Assembly (NCBI GenBank): GCA_033782935.1
Contig: JAWQEG010000364.1
Span: 124,001 to 188,000 of the forward strand
Reading direction: 5' to 3'
From: Petrolisthes cinctipes
Taxonomy: Eukaryota > Arthropoda > Malacostraca > Decapoda > Porcellanidae
Length of the DNA: 64,000 nt
Made by a program: the position numbers and the translations under genes. Position 1 is the first letter of the stretch. Every line of letters starts with the position of its first letter. Positions 15,101 to 30,100 of the stretch are shown piece by piece. Under the pieces are notes generated by a model. The model did no database searches, was not told where the DNA came from, and worked only from the letters and a program-made list of their open reading frames with translations.

Positions 15101-18100
15101 CTGATCATTTTCAGTGCATTTTAAAGGGAGAGTGAATCTGAGCTTGATCCACTCCTAATGAGTTTTCTTTCCCTCACCTTGGTGCCCCTCACCCTTTGTA
15201 AAATGGGTAATGAGATATTGATGATGATGTTACACAAATCATCGTGTGTCAAACTATATATGAAAATAGTACCAATCATCCTTGAATTTAAAAGAATTCC
15301 TTGCATATAGAAAAATAAGCAATAGTGAATAAAAAAATAAATAGTTTGAGATTCATTATGAATTACATAACACTGGTTACAATAACTGAACTTGTATGCC
15401 CTATTTTGTTCTGTATTTTCTATATATAGGTAACAAACATGCATCAAACACAATATATTCATCTCTTACCCCTTGTATAACATCATAATCACTCTCTCGG
15501 TTAGCAAACATGGATGAACCAGCAATGGCCAGGGCAACATTTTGGTGGATGTGAGTTGGTCCATTATCATTCTCATCACCAAGTGAGGACATGGGGTTGC
15601 GATCTGAAGTAGATAATCATCAAATAATTAATGACAAGAAATAAAATGTTTATATATTTGTAGAAATTATCGATTGATATAAATTTTATTATGATGTAAA
15701 TATTAGTTAAGAACTACAACAAGACAAACTATAGCATTATCAATAATATTAAGAAATGTATATCACACAGAAAAAAAGTAATATGAAATATTAAATACTG
15801 TATACAGTGTTAGTAAGGAAGTACAATACACTCGACCCTCAATTTATCAGACTAAAAGGGGGTTAACCTTGTCCATTACTGGGAAATGACCGTTACTGGA
15901 TAACTGACGTGACCTAGGGAATAAATTAGAATCAATACTGTACTGTACATACAAAATACAGTACAGTACAGTAATTCTAAACTCATGTTAGAAGTAAGGA
16001 CAATGTCCATTGAGAGATTGTTCATTCTAAAGGGGTTAAGCTTAAGTGTGAGCATAGGAGGGGGGGTGGCTAACAGCACACGTAATATTGTTCAGTTTTC
16101 ACCAATAGTCCTGGAGTTTTTACTTGTACAATACACACACATTTTCTGAGTCTGAATTAAATATTTTTGAACTCGTTTACATTTTTCCACCTTTGGGCCC
16201 ATCTTGAGATCTCAAACAGTGAGTAACGTAATAACACTGAGTAAGTAGAAGCAGCTAACCGACTGAACAACTGACCGTCACTGACGCGAGCCCATACACG
16301 CCTGACCGTGTTCTGGACAGGGTACTTCCGTGTTAGGTGGGAACGCCACACTGCCACCTAGTGCGGACAAAAAATTCAAGTAAGGTAACAGATTTTCTGT
16401 CCGATGCGTAACAATTGTCCGGTAGCAAAAACTGTCCTTTAATTCCGAAATCCGTTAAATGGGGGTCGAGTGTATATAATGAGCTGCAAAGCAAAACATA
16501 TAACAATTTCTTTTGTAATAAAACTATAGATACTTACATTTTCCAAGCTGGCTGACAAATGCCTACATTATGTTTGTAATAATAAAGAGTGAAGGAAAAA
16601 GGTGCTAACAGGTTATGAAAACTATAACAGGGTAACAAAAACCTGAAAGATATGAACTACTGTATATTATGATGAGAAAAATAATTCTACTGACACTTGT
16701 GACTGGTGAAGCTGTGCAGCTGAGGAAGAGCATCGATGGCTACACTGATGAGAGGCAGGTAAAGGGCAGCCACTCGGGCCTTCACATCAGGCTCAGCATA
16801 GCGTTCATCAGTGTCATGGCTGGTCAGCAAATTTCTAACTGTGTTCACTGCACGTCCATGGATAGTTGGGTTACTGGGTAAGAGGAGAGAGTAGAACAAA
16901 TGATTGTGGTTAACTGGATGAGATATACATCAATACAAGACCGTTCTTACAAGCTTTATCCAAATTTATGAAAGTCAAAAGTCCCTGTACACTATGCTAC
17001 AGTACTAACATGGGAAAGCATCTTCAATATAAGGACTTCTGGATTACACACAGTAAGATCTGCTTTGAGAGGTACACCAGTATTTATGGTCTTGATACTA
17101 TAGTGATTACATTCTTCTAAACAACAATACATCACTTCTGACTAACTTAATTTCCAGAGCAGCAGAGAGATCCGACAGTACAAGGCCCACAAGGAAATGT
17201 TGCTTGCGGAAAGAGCTGGATAGAATCATGAAGGCACTCTTGTTTCCTCCAAACACAGTAGAAATAAAGGATGACTGGCTAGTTGTAGATCCAATCTATG
17301 GGACAATCGGGAAAGTATGAATAGGATCTTATTCCTGCTTAAACAAAAGATACATGTATCAATAATACTGAAATACCACGTGCAGTATTGCAATACTGTA
17401 TATGCCAATAACAATGCTAAATAGATTTGAGTGCATATCTTTATTTCAGTTTTTCCATAGAATATAGTTATAGCAATGAAATTTTGGGACACATATTAAC
17501 ACTCGCACACGGCTGATGCCTACCATGCATTTCAGGAAAAAAACAAAAAACCTTTATGTTTGCGCACAAACGCCCCTTTGGCGTCCTAATTTTGGAAAAC
17601 TCCTCGTTAAAAGTCAACCGTTGGGCAGAATTAGTTCAAATTTGGATGCCACAAAGGCATCCTCTACACTGGTAACATATGAAATAAAATGAAACATACA
17701 CTGTCTGTACAGTTTGGTTGCCCGCCTCAGTCAGTTTTCACAATTCAAACTAGTGTGCCATATGCGGTGTGTGTCCTGCCACACTCACGTGTGCATTTTA
17801 AACAAAACGAGGCCATGTTCGAGTGTTAAACTGAACAGGTACAACAAAGTATGAGAGACATACTGAAGGGCAAGGGGAAGACGGTGCAGAAATGGCCGAG
17901 AGGGGCGTGCAGAAGGGCAGGTTCAGGGCCACAAAGTGCTCATGGCTGCAGACAATGCGAATGAAGTCCAGCTGTAATAAAAATACCATGAGACAACTTT
18001 AACACACTGAAAGTGGTTGTACATGAGTAAATAATCTGAGCAAATGTATTACAGTAAACCCTCGCTAAGTCGGATACATATAAGCCAGATATCGGATAAC

Positions 18101-21100
18101 TCGGACGCTGTCAGTGTCTCGGATACTTATAAATAACTCGAATGTATATCGAGATTTTCCCGGTGCATCGTCACAAAGGCCTACAGCCTGAGAAATGACG
18201 CAGTAAGACCTCGCAAATAGTGACACATGTAGTCTGGCGATATAGTTGCTATCCGTGAAACCGCTATTCGCGGGGCAAAGTTTACATGTATATAAATCAG
18301 TTTATTCAAATTATCCCCAACTTTAAATTTTTACCTATATAAGAATGGAGCACACATAAACATATGACATGACGTGTCAAGTTTAGTGTCAGTCTACTGG
18401 GCGGTCCGCACCCTAACTCTCTCTGACGTCTCTTCTGTTTCCCTCATTTTCACTAGCGATGCTATCACTGATGCAACAATCTGTTCATCGGATAGCAGTT
18501 CTTGCCCCTCTATTGCTTCATTCTTGTCTATCCAATTGTGCACATCTTGTTCACTTACTGTAGTTGCCCCAGCATTATGCAACAATGAACAAAAATCTGA
18601 TGCCTGAAACCCTTCAAAATCAAAATAAAATTCTTCATCCTTGAGGAGTTTCTTCCACGAGTTCGAAAGTGTGGAATGTTTCAGTTTCAGCCATGTCTGA
18701 CACTGTTTGTTTATTGACTCTATACTCTTCACATACCTGAGCCACTGTTTTCCCTGATTCTATTTTCCTTTTCAGCTGAAGTTTTTGTGTCACAGACAAA
18801 TGCACTGGTTTCCTAGTGTGCTTAAAAAAGGCAAAATATTATCACAACAGAGATGATCTGTCTACTTGAGAGGACAACAACACAAGTCAGGCAATGTGTT
18901 TATAATTTATGTTCGGGGACCGGAAAGTTTGAAATTGCTGCACAGACTTTTTTTTTTTAACTTTTTCTGGACAGTCCGAGAGCATGTCCAGTAATCATAC
19001 ATATTGTCTGGCAAATCCAAAATCTGACAAAAGGGGGTCCGGGAAATGGAGGGTCGAGTATACTATATCCTTTTTTGTGAAATGGTCATGTTTTTGTGTG
19101 TGCTCAGCTGTGTATGGGAACCAGAGATACGAGTGAAAGCACATGTAGTTTAGAGGGCAGGTGTGCATGCGACCAGTCGTACACATCAAAATTAAGCTCT
19201 CAGATATCTTGGATCTTTGGATAACGTGACATGGGTCTTCCCCCAATTGATCGGAGTTAGCGTGAGTTTACTGTATATTACTTTATCTAATACAGCATAC
19301 ATGAAAAGCATTACCTTACAACAGCTTACTAAATCTATGAATGGATAATTCCACTAACAAATCAATAGTGCTGGACCACTCTAAAGATTTCCTATTGACT
19401 ATTCTCTAAAACATTAAAATAAAAATAAAAGAAAGCTTCCAAACTCTCAAAATATTTAAGTCTGTAAAAGCTCAGTGGTTTGAAAATGGGAGTATCTGTT
19501 ACGATTACCAAGTAAAATGCCGGGTTCATGGTTTATTGCCCAATTACTAACACTTAAACATTAAAATGTAGAATATTTGATAAAATAACACATTGCAACT
19601 CTGTTCCTTTCTGATACAGTGGATCATCCGTCTCCATGCTAATCCAGCAAACACTTGATTAAAATATCCTCTACCACCACAAAGTTTCTGTTCATCACTC
19701 ACTTACTCCTCTAATTTTTCTTGCACTCTTAATTTCTATCATACACCTTGCCTACTATGCTTAACATACTTATACCTCTGAAGTTTTTACAGTCATTCTG
19801 CTCTCCCATATTTCTATAAAGGGGTTTAATAATTGCCTTCCTTCAGTCCTCAGGTATATCAGCAAACTACCACGTGTGGACAGAGTTTTTAGAAAGATCT
19901 AATCACAAAATATATCACCATACCTTGAGATTAATGAGTTGGGCAGCATCAGGTAGAGAAGCAATCTTTCCATTCATCTGTCTACAGTAGTTCTGGATCA
20001 GTGTGAAGACAAATCCACGATCCATTACAGATAGCAGGTCACACAAGAAGAATGCCAAACTACTATTGATGTTCTGAATAAACTGTGCATAAAGAGAAGG
20101 TAGGTTTTAGTATAAAGCATATACAAAAACTAACTGTACCATGAATTGCATAATACAAGCTTAAAATTGCTTGAAAACATAAAGTGTAACAAATTTATCT
20201 AAATATCTATCTACCTAAAGCTCTGTCACTCCCTCTGGGAACTACCCCCACAAAGCATGGCCACAGCAGAAAAGTATCTCCAGTTTTCCCAGTTTCAACA
20301 TTCCCTCCTCACATAATTAAGCACTTCTCTTTTATTCACGTTTTTCTCCCTCATGTACTTTTCCACCGGTTAACCCATCTCACTGGATGTCTGCCTCTCA
20401 TACCAGGCCCCTCAACTCAATTCAACACATTTTCTTTGTAAACTCAGAATCTTATGCTGTAACTGGTCAGCTGGTTTGGGTCTGTTACTGCAGCTGCCAG
20501 TCTGCTTTGCTGGCCTGTGTTAGATCTAGATCTACTGACATCTGCCAGCACAGTAATTAACTTACAAGGTATGCTTTCTAACTAATTATAAGACTTGTAC
20601 AGATTTCAGTCCCCTATTACTGGCTATCTATCTATTGCCAGACATCTCAATCCCCGAAGGGGGTGGCCACAAATGAATCACCTCCATGCACCTCTGTCCC
20701 CCGTCAACTGGCGTCCCTCCTCCCACCCAATGCCACTCTCACTCATATACCTCTCAAAGCCATCCTTCCACCTCGCTCTCGGTCTGCCTCTTACCCTTCG
20801 TCCCTCCACCTCACTCTCGGACACTCTCTTAATTCAAGGTGTTCCTTTTCACACTCTCCAGCACATCCACATCACATCGCTCACATATTTCTTCATTCGT
20901 CAGTCTATCTCTCCACGTTACTTCATACACACTTTTCACCCCTCTAACTCTTGATTTATATCTCTCCGTCTTCGTCCACGCTTCGCTCCCATATGTCAGT
21001 GTCGGGATTACCACACAATCATGTAAAGTCTTTATCATTTCCATACTCATCGCCCTATTCCTAGTCACTGCTTTCAGTGTTCCTACAACTCTCTTCCCCT

Positions 21101-24100
21101 GTTGTACCCTCTCCTGCACCTCATCCTCTAAACTCCCATCTTTACTTATCACACTGCCCAAATACTTAAATGAGCTGACATTCTCCATACCTGACCATTT
21201 AGTTTCACCTCACAGCCTGTGGTTGCACCCCTCTCAAAAATCATAACTTTGCTCTTCACCAGGTTCTGTTTCTCACACACATCCCCAAACATATTCACCA
21301 AACCCTGCAACTCCCACTCATCGTCACTCAACAGAACTGTATCATCAGCAAAACAGCAACACAGGCAACGTCCACTCACTCCCTTCCCTTATCAGAGGAA
21401 CACCCTGTATTTCCTTCATGACTCCATCCACATATACACTGAACAACCATGGGGACATCACTCACCCTTGCTTTAACCCAACATTCAAATTAAAGAACTC
21501 GCTCTGCTCACTCTCCACCCAGACTGCCGCTCTTGCACCCCCATACAAGCTCTTCACTGCCTCCAGCAACTTTCCAACCACTCCATATATTCTCAGTACT
21601 TTCCACAGACCTTCTCTATCAAATTTGTTATATAGTTAGTATTAAAAAAATAAATCATCACATAATCAGATAAAAGTCCATTACCCTAGTGTCCTTGACG
21701 TCTTTGTTATGGAGTGCAATGATGTCATTTGTAATGGAGGAGGTGAGGTTCTGCACATCATCAGCAAACTGATGTGAAAATCTCAGTTTACGTGGAGTGT
21801 CTTGGCTCCCAGACCTGGCCAGGTGTTCTGTCATGGACCTGATCATCAACTCGAAGAAGAACCTGAAAAAATGCACAAAATTTCAAGACAATATATATAT
21901 ATATATATATTTATCCCATACATACATATATTGGGTTTAATCCCCTGAAATGGGGTTAGCCATACCATGACACACACATTTTAACAACAGAGTAACTCTT
22001 CATGTTTATCAAGATTTCATCATCATCATCATCAATATCCCATTTTCCTTTTGGTGAGATCCATGTTAGAGAGGCTCCTGCCCCGGGAGAACATCAACAA
22101 TAACAACAACTCTCACTACCCCTCCTGTATTGTAGGGAATACGAGGCTGACTAGACCATCACAAGAATGGTGGGCGATGGGGATGCCACTTCTCTACACC
22201 AAAAGATTTTTTCAAAGTCCAAAATGTCAACAAACAAGATGGCTAAACTCATGATAGTCGCCATATTGTCATAAAACATAACACAGTGCAAAATCCATCA
22301 TCAAGATACTAGATTACAGATTGAGGGTACCCAACACAGGTTATGTTATGTTCGTCAGATTGGTTTCTCTCACATGAAATTTTCCCCAAACTTTACCCTA
22401 AAACCTGCACCTAATACCACAATCACCCCACGTCACTTCAAACATCGAAAACAAGCCCTATTACTGTCAACAAGTGCGGATAATGTGCACCATGCATAGC
22501 CATAAAACAGCAGGTGCCATATCATAGTTACGTTTTGGTATTTTTTATACTCAAACCATTATCCCTATGTATTATAACCACAAAAAGATTAATTTATGTT
22601 ATTTTTTGGTTAATTTTATTCATCATACCCATTATTCCGTTTATTCTTCCTCATTCATTATTTTCATATTTTACCATATACCGGTAAATATTTTATTGTA
22701 TTGGTAAGCCACTGGATATGTGCAAGGTGAAGTAGCCGGCTCCTGTAGCCAGGATTTGCAGTAATGGCGTCTGTCAGCTCTTCCCCCTTGTCTGTGAATC
22801 AGTGTTTAGACTGTGATTTTGGCCTCCTTGCTTTTCACCATAATTATGCATCTGGCTCTAGGGACCTTTTTAACTTGTGTGTATGACACAACTGTATTCT
22901 GGATAAGAAAACTGTGACAAGATTTCCATAATAGAAACTTACCTGTTACATTATCGTTACTTTAATTTAACCCAGTGGTATCAAATGCCACTTTCACACC
23001 AAGTTCTGTGTACCATCATACCTCTTGTTCAGAGAATAGTGAAAGGTTAAGAGGCATTTGAATACTGTAATTTCAGTACTACTTAAGTAAAAAGTGGGAT
23101 ATAGAGCTAGAAAATGTCGACAGGAGACAAGGGACATCATGAGGCTCAATCCTATGACAATACAATTAGTAAATGCATAAAATATATACATACACTCACA
23201 CACATACCACACAGAAAATATTGAAGCATATTTTTATTTCACTTATATCTATCAAAAACTCACCATGAATTTGCAAGAGCCTTCTCTCGACCAGCTCCAT
23301 TTGAAACGACCCATTGAAGTGCCACTTCCTCATGTGTCAGTTTGCGCCCTCCCGTCCGTTGCAGACTCATTAGATTTTCATATGTACTTGCTAAATACAA
23401 GGAAGAAAAGAAGTTTTATAAACAGGCTTTGCATATACAGCACACATAAATATATTGTTTATGCACTGATGTAGAAAAGAATTTATTTAAGGGACCCTAT
23501 GATATAGTCAGAAAATTGGAGGTAAAAGAGTCCTTCAAATAATGCCACGAAACCCCACATATATGGAAGGAGCATGTTTCGTGGCATAGTCAGGAGGAAT
23601 CAGAAGCCTCCAATTCCCATAAACGTACACAGGGTCCTTAAGGTATGAGAACTCAGACAGGTTGCGACAGGCTATAAATCATTATTGGTAATTACAGTAA
23701 CAGTACTTTCTTCACTGCTCCATGCAGTGCCCAGATATAATTCATATTATTTTTAAACTTTCAAATGATCAAGAACTTGTTTAGACTGAATTCTGACTAG
23801 GTTAATGATTGACTAATGGGGAAATAGTGTTCACATATATCATTAATGCTTATGTAATATAAATATTATATAACCCTTTTTAGAACATTTGATAAGAGTG
23901 AAAACAGATGAAAATAATTATATATTTGTACATCCTCACCTCCCAGAATAAACTGGTCGTCGTCAGAGTCTAAGAGGCATGTAAGAAAGACATCATGATA
24001 TTAAACAAAATGCATTAAAAAAGTACGAAACAAGGTTAAATCTACTTCATATATCCATTGCATGGCAGTAAGAGAATTATTATAAAGCAACTTTATACAG

Positions 24101-27100
24101 GAAAAAGTGAATCACCTGTTCTCATGGAATTGGTTCGGTCAATTCCACGGGCAAAGATTCCTCCAACCTCAGCATCAACATCTATCCCAAGGTCTGGGTT
24201 GCTGCTGCTCCTGCAATAAACAGGATAAACAAAGACTATTATGCCAGTCACCATAAAATTGTTTCAATTTGCTACACAGTTGATTACAGCAATGTGGTGT
24301 ATGAAGCTAAATTTCTGCACACATTATAGTGAACTGTTCGTAGTTTTTACCTCACTGGTAAGCCAGTTTCTGAAATTTTTTAGTATTACAGGTATATCAT
24401 CTCCAATTTCAGTGGCTAACACCACCAATCCTATTGTATTTCTCATGCCATATTTCCCATATGGATCAATTTTTAGCCCCCTAAGTTCAACTATTTAGAC
24501 ATGCATAGATGAACAGACAAGTAAACACATGGACACAGTGGAGTCTCTTTTACCTGAAAATTATGGGAATTTCAAAGTTTCGTTTAACCGATTTTTGGGG
24601 ATCAATGCACAATTCACCTTATGTGCAACGAACCCCAAATTAATTTTCTTATGCTCGTTGCTTCCACAAAACGCGTTTTTGTGGCCAAGAGTGGCCCAAA
24701 TCCGCAGCCTTTCCCAGAAGCGTGTCTAAATCCGGTTTCCACGTAAACCCATGCTACAACCAGCCCCTGCCCCCAGCCAGCTTCTCCCTCTCACCAGTCT
24801 CCTGCTCCCTTGCATCCTGTGTATCCCCCTCTCCACTGTCGCAGACTTGTTGCCCCCAACCCTACACCCTACCAACCAACACTTGCCTTTACCATGTCAA
24901 AGGTCGAGTGTAAGAAGAAATTCCCGTCGCTTGCTCTGAAGCTTCAGGTGATTAACTAAAGACCACAAATATTTATTGAGAGTTAACCCACCCTCCCAGC
25001 CGCAAAACAGGGCCATTTTTTTTAGTTGGGGAGGGTTGGGGTGGCTGGAGTATGGGGTGGTCTAAGCTCCGGCCACCAGCCCACACAGGCTAGAGTCAGT
25101 GTTACTACAGTCAATCCCCTAGTTCTAACCCCGACTTTTCTAGTGGTACCATCACCATTGCTGTATATAGCCCAAGCAGGCTGTTATGCGGACTGTGAGG
25201 AGTTATGGTGCTTCTGCTCTTGACTGGTGAAGTGGTGCCAATAACCCAACAATCATTTTGATGGAGCGGTATCTTGGTAACTTTATTATGCGTTCAATTG
25301 TGTCTGCCTTTGACTTTGAAGGGTTTATGGACAAAGTGAATGAGATCAACATTGAACGCAGTGCTAGTGGGAGTGGTGGTGTGGTGGTGGGTGAGGTTAG
25401 TATTGGCGCGACCTTGGGATGTGCAGCGGGAACCCCAATATAGTGTCACAGCCAGCCTTGGAACCCTGTTTGTTTGATATTTGGACTGTGACTCATAATC
25501 AAATCACAGTTACCAAATACTGTACTGTACCCTGCATATTGACATTTAAGATCTCTGTAACTTGTCAGTGTGAGGCAGTGGCCGCCCATAAGTAATTTTC
25601 CCCATATAAACATGTATTCATACAAAGCAATTTCCCTATATGCGAGCACCTCTGTCGCCCAAATAGGCGAACTTACTGTATTTAAATCTATAATAATGAA
25701 ATTTGCCTTAATGTAAGTTTAAAATATGACCCTGAATTGCAACTGTGGGAGAGGCAAGATTGGAGAAATGCGATCTCCTCCGGGAATTAAAACTCCCTCT
25801 CCTTCAATCATATCCAAACAAGTGACTAAAGTCTTTCTACAATTACCTGGAGTATTTGCGTTGCGTAGGGACAGATGCAGGCGCTTGGGAAGGTTGGTGA
25901 GAGTTTGAGTGAGGGTGGCGGTGATGAGGCTGTGAGGTGGTGGTGGTATTGGCACCAGGTGTTGGGGTAGGGGGACAATCATCCGGATGTGGCAAGGTGG
26001 ACTGGTAAGCAACATAAGAGAGAAGGGTGCTGTTGCGGCCATGTTGATCATTCTTGTCCTCCAACAATGCCTGAAGCAACAAGTTGGATTTTAAGTCATA
26101 ATAAAATTTGCCATACATACTGTAGGTCGCCCTGAACAAATAGTACTCCGTCACACATATCAAAATCCCTCAACAAGAGAGTACATACCGGTATTTAACA
26201 TAAACATGTACAAAAATGCAATAAAATGGTTGGCCAACTACTTAGTAGGTAGATACACTCATGTGTTATATGATGGTTATTCATTGAACAATAAATATTT
26301 CACAAACAGCATCCTTCAATGATGTTTGAATGACTCACTAACTTTCAATTTTCTGAATACATCATGGGGGTTCTTAACCATAGATTTATGTTACACATTT
26401 CCTCCTGCCATTTAATAACTTGTAACTATTATACTTAAAGTCTTCAACCATTTCATTAAAATACAATAATGCAAAACCTAGTACCAGGTCATTTAGGGTA
26501 TTTGTTACTTCAGTGTATTAAAATCTTAAAAACTCTTAAATGTGCATCAGAGTTTCCTGTGTCTGGGACATTTGTTAGATGTGTGTTTGACAACAGGTCA
26601 CTCACATGCAATAAAAGTATTTGTAAGTAATGTTTTGATAACTATAATAAGAGAAATGATCAATCATTACAATACTCTAATATATGCATATATAATACTG
26701 TTCCTGATTCACCAAAAACAAGTTAATCTCTACTCACCGATACACGGCCAACCAGGGCAGCAAGGGTGTGGAAGCAGGCCTGAGCTATATTGACCAGCTG
26801 GCCAGCAAGAGTGGGCGGCCACACCAGCAGGGAGAGCAAACGGTCCAACAATACAGGCAAGAAACGCACCAGTGGCTCAGCATGACAGTTAACCAGTTCA
26901 CCCATCCTGTTAAGTCATTCAAGTCTTGAATACAGTACAGTATTTGGTCATTTTATATGGAAATAATCCCAGCATATTAAAACAAGATTACTAGCCACTA
27001 CTGGATAATGTGCTATACTCCATTTACTCAATCACAAGAGCTATATCACAGAGGGTAGTGTTTGGGCAGAATTTTTCACATTCAGTTGCCCTCATGTTTG

Positions 27101-30100
27101 GAGTTCCACAGGGATCAGTTTTTTATCCAATTTTGTTCACAGTTTACATTGGTAGCCTATCATATTTGCTTGATGCACATAGTGTTTCTTATGTAATTGG
27201 CAACCAAGAATATTTCTTGAACCTCCTGACAGCTTGGCAGTAATACTTCCCTGGATGGGGCTGTCTACCTCTACTACCTAAATTCTTTCATCATATATAC
27301 GAAGCCAACCATAAACCTTTGTATAATACTAACGCTTTCTTAAGTTCTGCCTCCATGTTTGCCTCACCAATGCGTGCTGGAATGGTCCCCTCCTCTACCA
27401 TCTTGCACAAGTGGAAGAAACGATCCAAGTGTTTGTCCTGCAAGTAGCCGAGGAAAAAATTGTACAGTTAATAACAAAATGAATCATATTCCTTAGATAT
27501 TACAGTACTTCTATCTTCCTACTGAATAACTGTATTTATTGCAAAATAGTTGGCACTTTCCCTCTGGTAACTACATATACTCTTCACTTTTAGCCAACTT
27601 GCCTCCATCATTTAACAGTTATGACTTAAACATTGAGGTGGTTTGGGCATGTAAAGAGAATGCAAGGCGAGGAATTTGTAAAGAAGGTGTATGGAAGTCA
27701 AGTTGTGGGACCTGGTGTGAGAAGCAGACCACCGGTTAGGTGGCAGAACAGAGTGGAAGAGTATGTAAAGGAGAAAAACGTGAGGGGCAGGGGGGGCTTG
27801 ACCAAGTAAGGAGGGAGTGTTGGAACAGGGAGAACTGGAGATACTTCTGCCATGGCCACCCCCTTGGAGGGAACGAGGCATCAGAGCTATAGATAAACTT
27901 AAACACACGAACGTAGAAACATTGTATAATAAGATAAGAAAACTTCATTAGTAAAACTCACTTAAATCTTAAATCTTTATTTCTGTGACTCGAATGCAAC
28001 TGGAATTGCGGGGAGGGTGGGGGGTGGTATCCGATAAGAGGCTACTGATTCTCCTACATCTATCTCTCGACCGATAGCAAAATTTCCTCTACCTCCTTTC
28101 TTTATTTTTATCATCTTCAATTTAGTTTCCAAACTTATCTTCTTGATGAGTGGCGCCATGATGATAAAAAACACAGAGAGATGTGAAAGATTGGTTACGG
28201 ATGGATACAAAACCAAGGTCATAACACACGTGTATCTCTGGCTATTGTTTGCAACTAGAGGCTAGAGCAAAAGTTTACCAGGGAGATAGACCACAGCTAT
28301 CGTGGATGAACTCGTTCGAATGATAACATGTCACAGCTCATGACGTCATCATTCCTACGCATATAAAAAGTAGTGCGAGAAGACAATTTTTCATCAGCTA
28401 TTTTCGCAATGGTGTTCATATTTCGCAAATGTTGTAGATTTAGTGTGGCAGTGCTATTTTTGCCAGGCCATGATTGCAAAGCTCGAAGATAGCTCATAAA
28501 ATAAAGGTAAAGCCTTTTGAAAACCTATTTTTTTAGGGGCAACTTTGCAAAATATGTGGATCGCAAAATTAAAAATAGCAAAATAGGAGGATTTACTGAA
28601 TAGGGTGAAAAGAGATAAAACAAACAGTATTCAGCTCCATTCCCAGTCTGATTAACAAAGTATAATTATCATTAGCATCAGGAGGCATACACCTGCCTTG
28701 ATCTCTCAGTAAGCCTCCAGACAAGCACCTTTCCCAGTCCTATAACCTCCCAGAATAAATGCACTGAACTATTTCTACCACAATTATATACACTAGCCTT
28801 CCCTTTACCCTCCTCATGCAATATGAACACAATCATATATAACCCTGTATACAGAGTCAACCTCAGAAAAGCAAGCCATGTGCTGATCAGCAGGACTACA
28901 TCTATCCACTAAAGGTTCTTTATCAAAGTTGAAAATGATTTGTGAACCTCAAAGGGAAACATGTAGAGAAATAGCAAGTTTTATCTTCCCTTAACTGTAT
29001 GCATCAGTGAGACTCAGAAAAGAAACACACCTGGTACATGTATAGGTTATTGTACTGCACATAAGTAAATTCAACATTTGTCACACATGCTTCAATTTAA
29101 GGAATACGAGTAATTTTCTTTATTCTATTTCTTGCTTTCATTTACCTGAGAATGAACTGATGAAACAGCATCCACAGACACAGTGAAAAGTCCCTTGTGG
29201 TTATCAACCCACTTTGTTCCAGGTAACTGAATGTCTGCAGTGATGTATGGGTAATTGCTAGGAGGTCGCTCCATCATTACTGGAAGGGTTGTCTCTCCTG
29301 TCAGCAGACTCCCATCACGATACACAGGAAGCCACTGAGGAGAATGAAGAATCAAAAGCAAAATTATTTGGCACTCTAATGTTAGTTACAGTCTTTAGTC
29401 CTAGTTAATATACTGTATTGGGAACATTGTCTTTTGGATGTATATAAAGAGAAAGGAGCAGGTGGAATCTGGATCACTGCCTGGGAATAACAAGGAGGCA
29501 AGGAATTACATCAATGTATCAGATGTTTAATAACTTCTTCAATTAAAAAACTACAGTACTAATCCATACAGACTACCAAGTATTTCCACTGTTTCATGCA
29601 TACCTATGAAGGTGTACTATTAATGTCCATCATACCGTGTATCCAACTGGTGTTTCTATGGTCTTTTCTTCAGCCTTCTTCTGACATGAAACGTGATAAA
29701 AGGTAAACAGAAGATGATGCTGGTCTCCCAAGACAGGAGGAAGCTTGATCTTAACCTCATCATAAAAGTCTGGACTCTTGTTGTGGTAGGTGACTGCTGT
29801 GGAGGCCTCTGTGGTGAACTCTGGGCATGAAGACTTGCCAAAAATACAACAAGCAGCAGCATCTTCCTCTTCCCCACACATGAACTGTATCTTGACTGCA
29901 ATGTTCCGAGCAGACCCTGTCAGGTAAAGGAATGTTCAATTTCTCCCTTTATTACAGTCTTGTTCAAACATAAAGACTACATATAAAAACAGCAGATTGT
30001 GTAGTCTTAACATATTTCTCTCCCACTACATTTCTTTTTTTCCCCCATTCTAATACAATTTTCATAATAAGGACAAAATGGGGCATACTGTTTTTTCCAT

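Noticed and set aside
17147..17215. Shorter form of DOCK exon 24 using the acceptor at CTATCCAG
   Set aside because: Looks better locally but leaves phase 0 joined to phase 2; the longer exon to 17274 keeps the frame and adds a Ser-rich segment like that of DOCK6/7.
18394..18732. 112-codon host gene on the minus strand
   Set aside because: Tigger C-terminal-like sequence between TIRs, with the HTH in another frame; a transposase remnant.
20595..21246. Overlapping 119- and 135-codon plus-strand ORFs
   Set aside because: Shadows of the minus-strand reverse transcriptase fragment.
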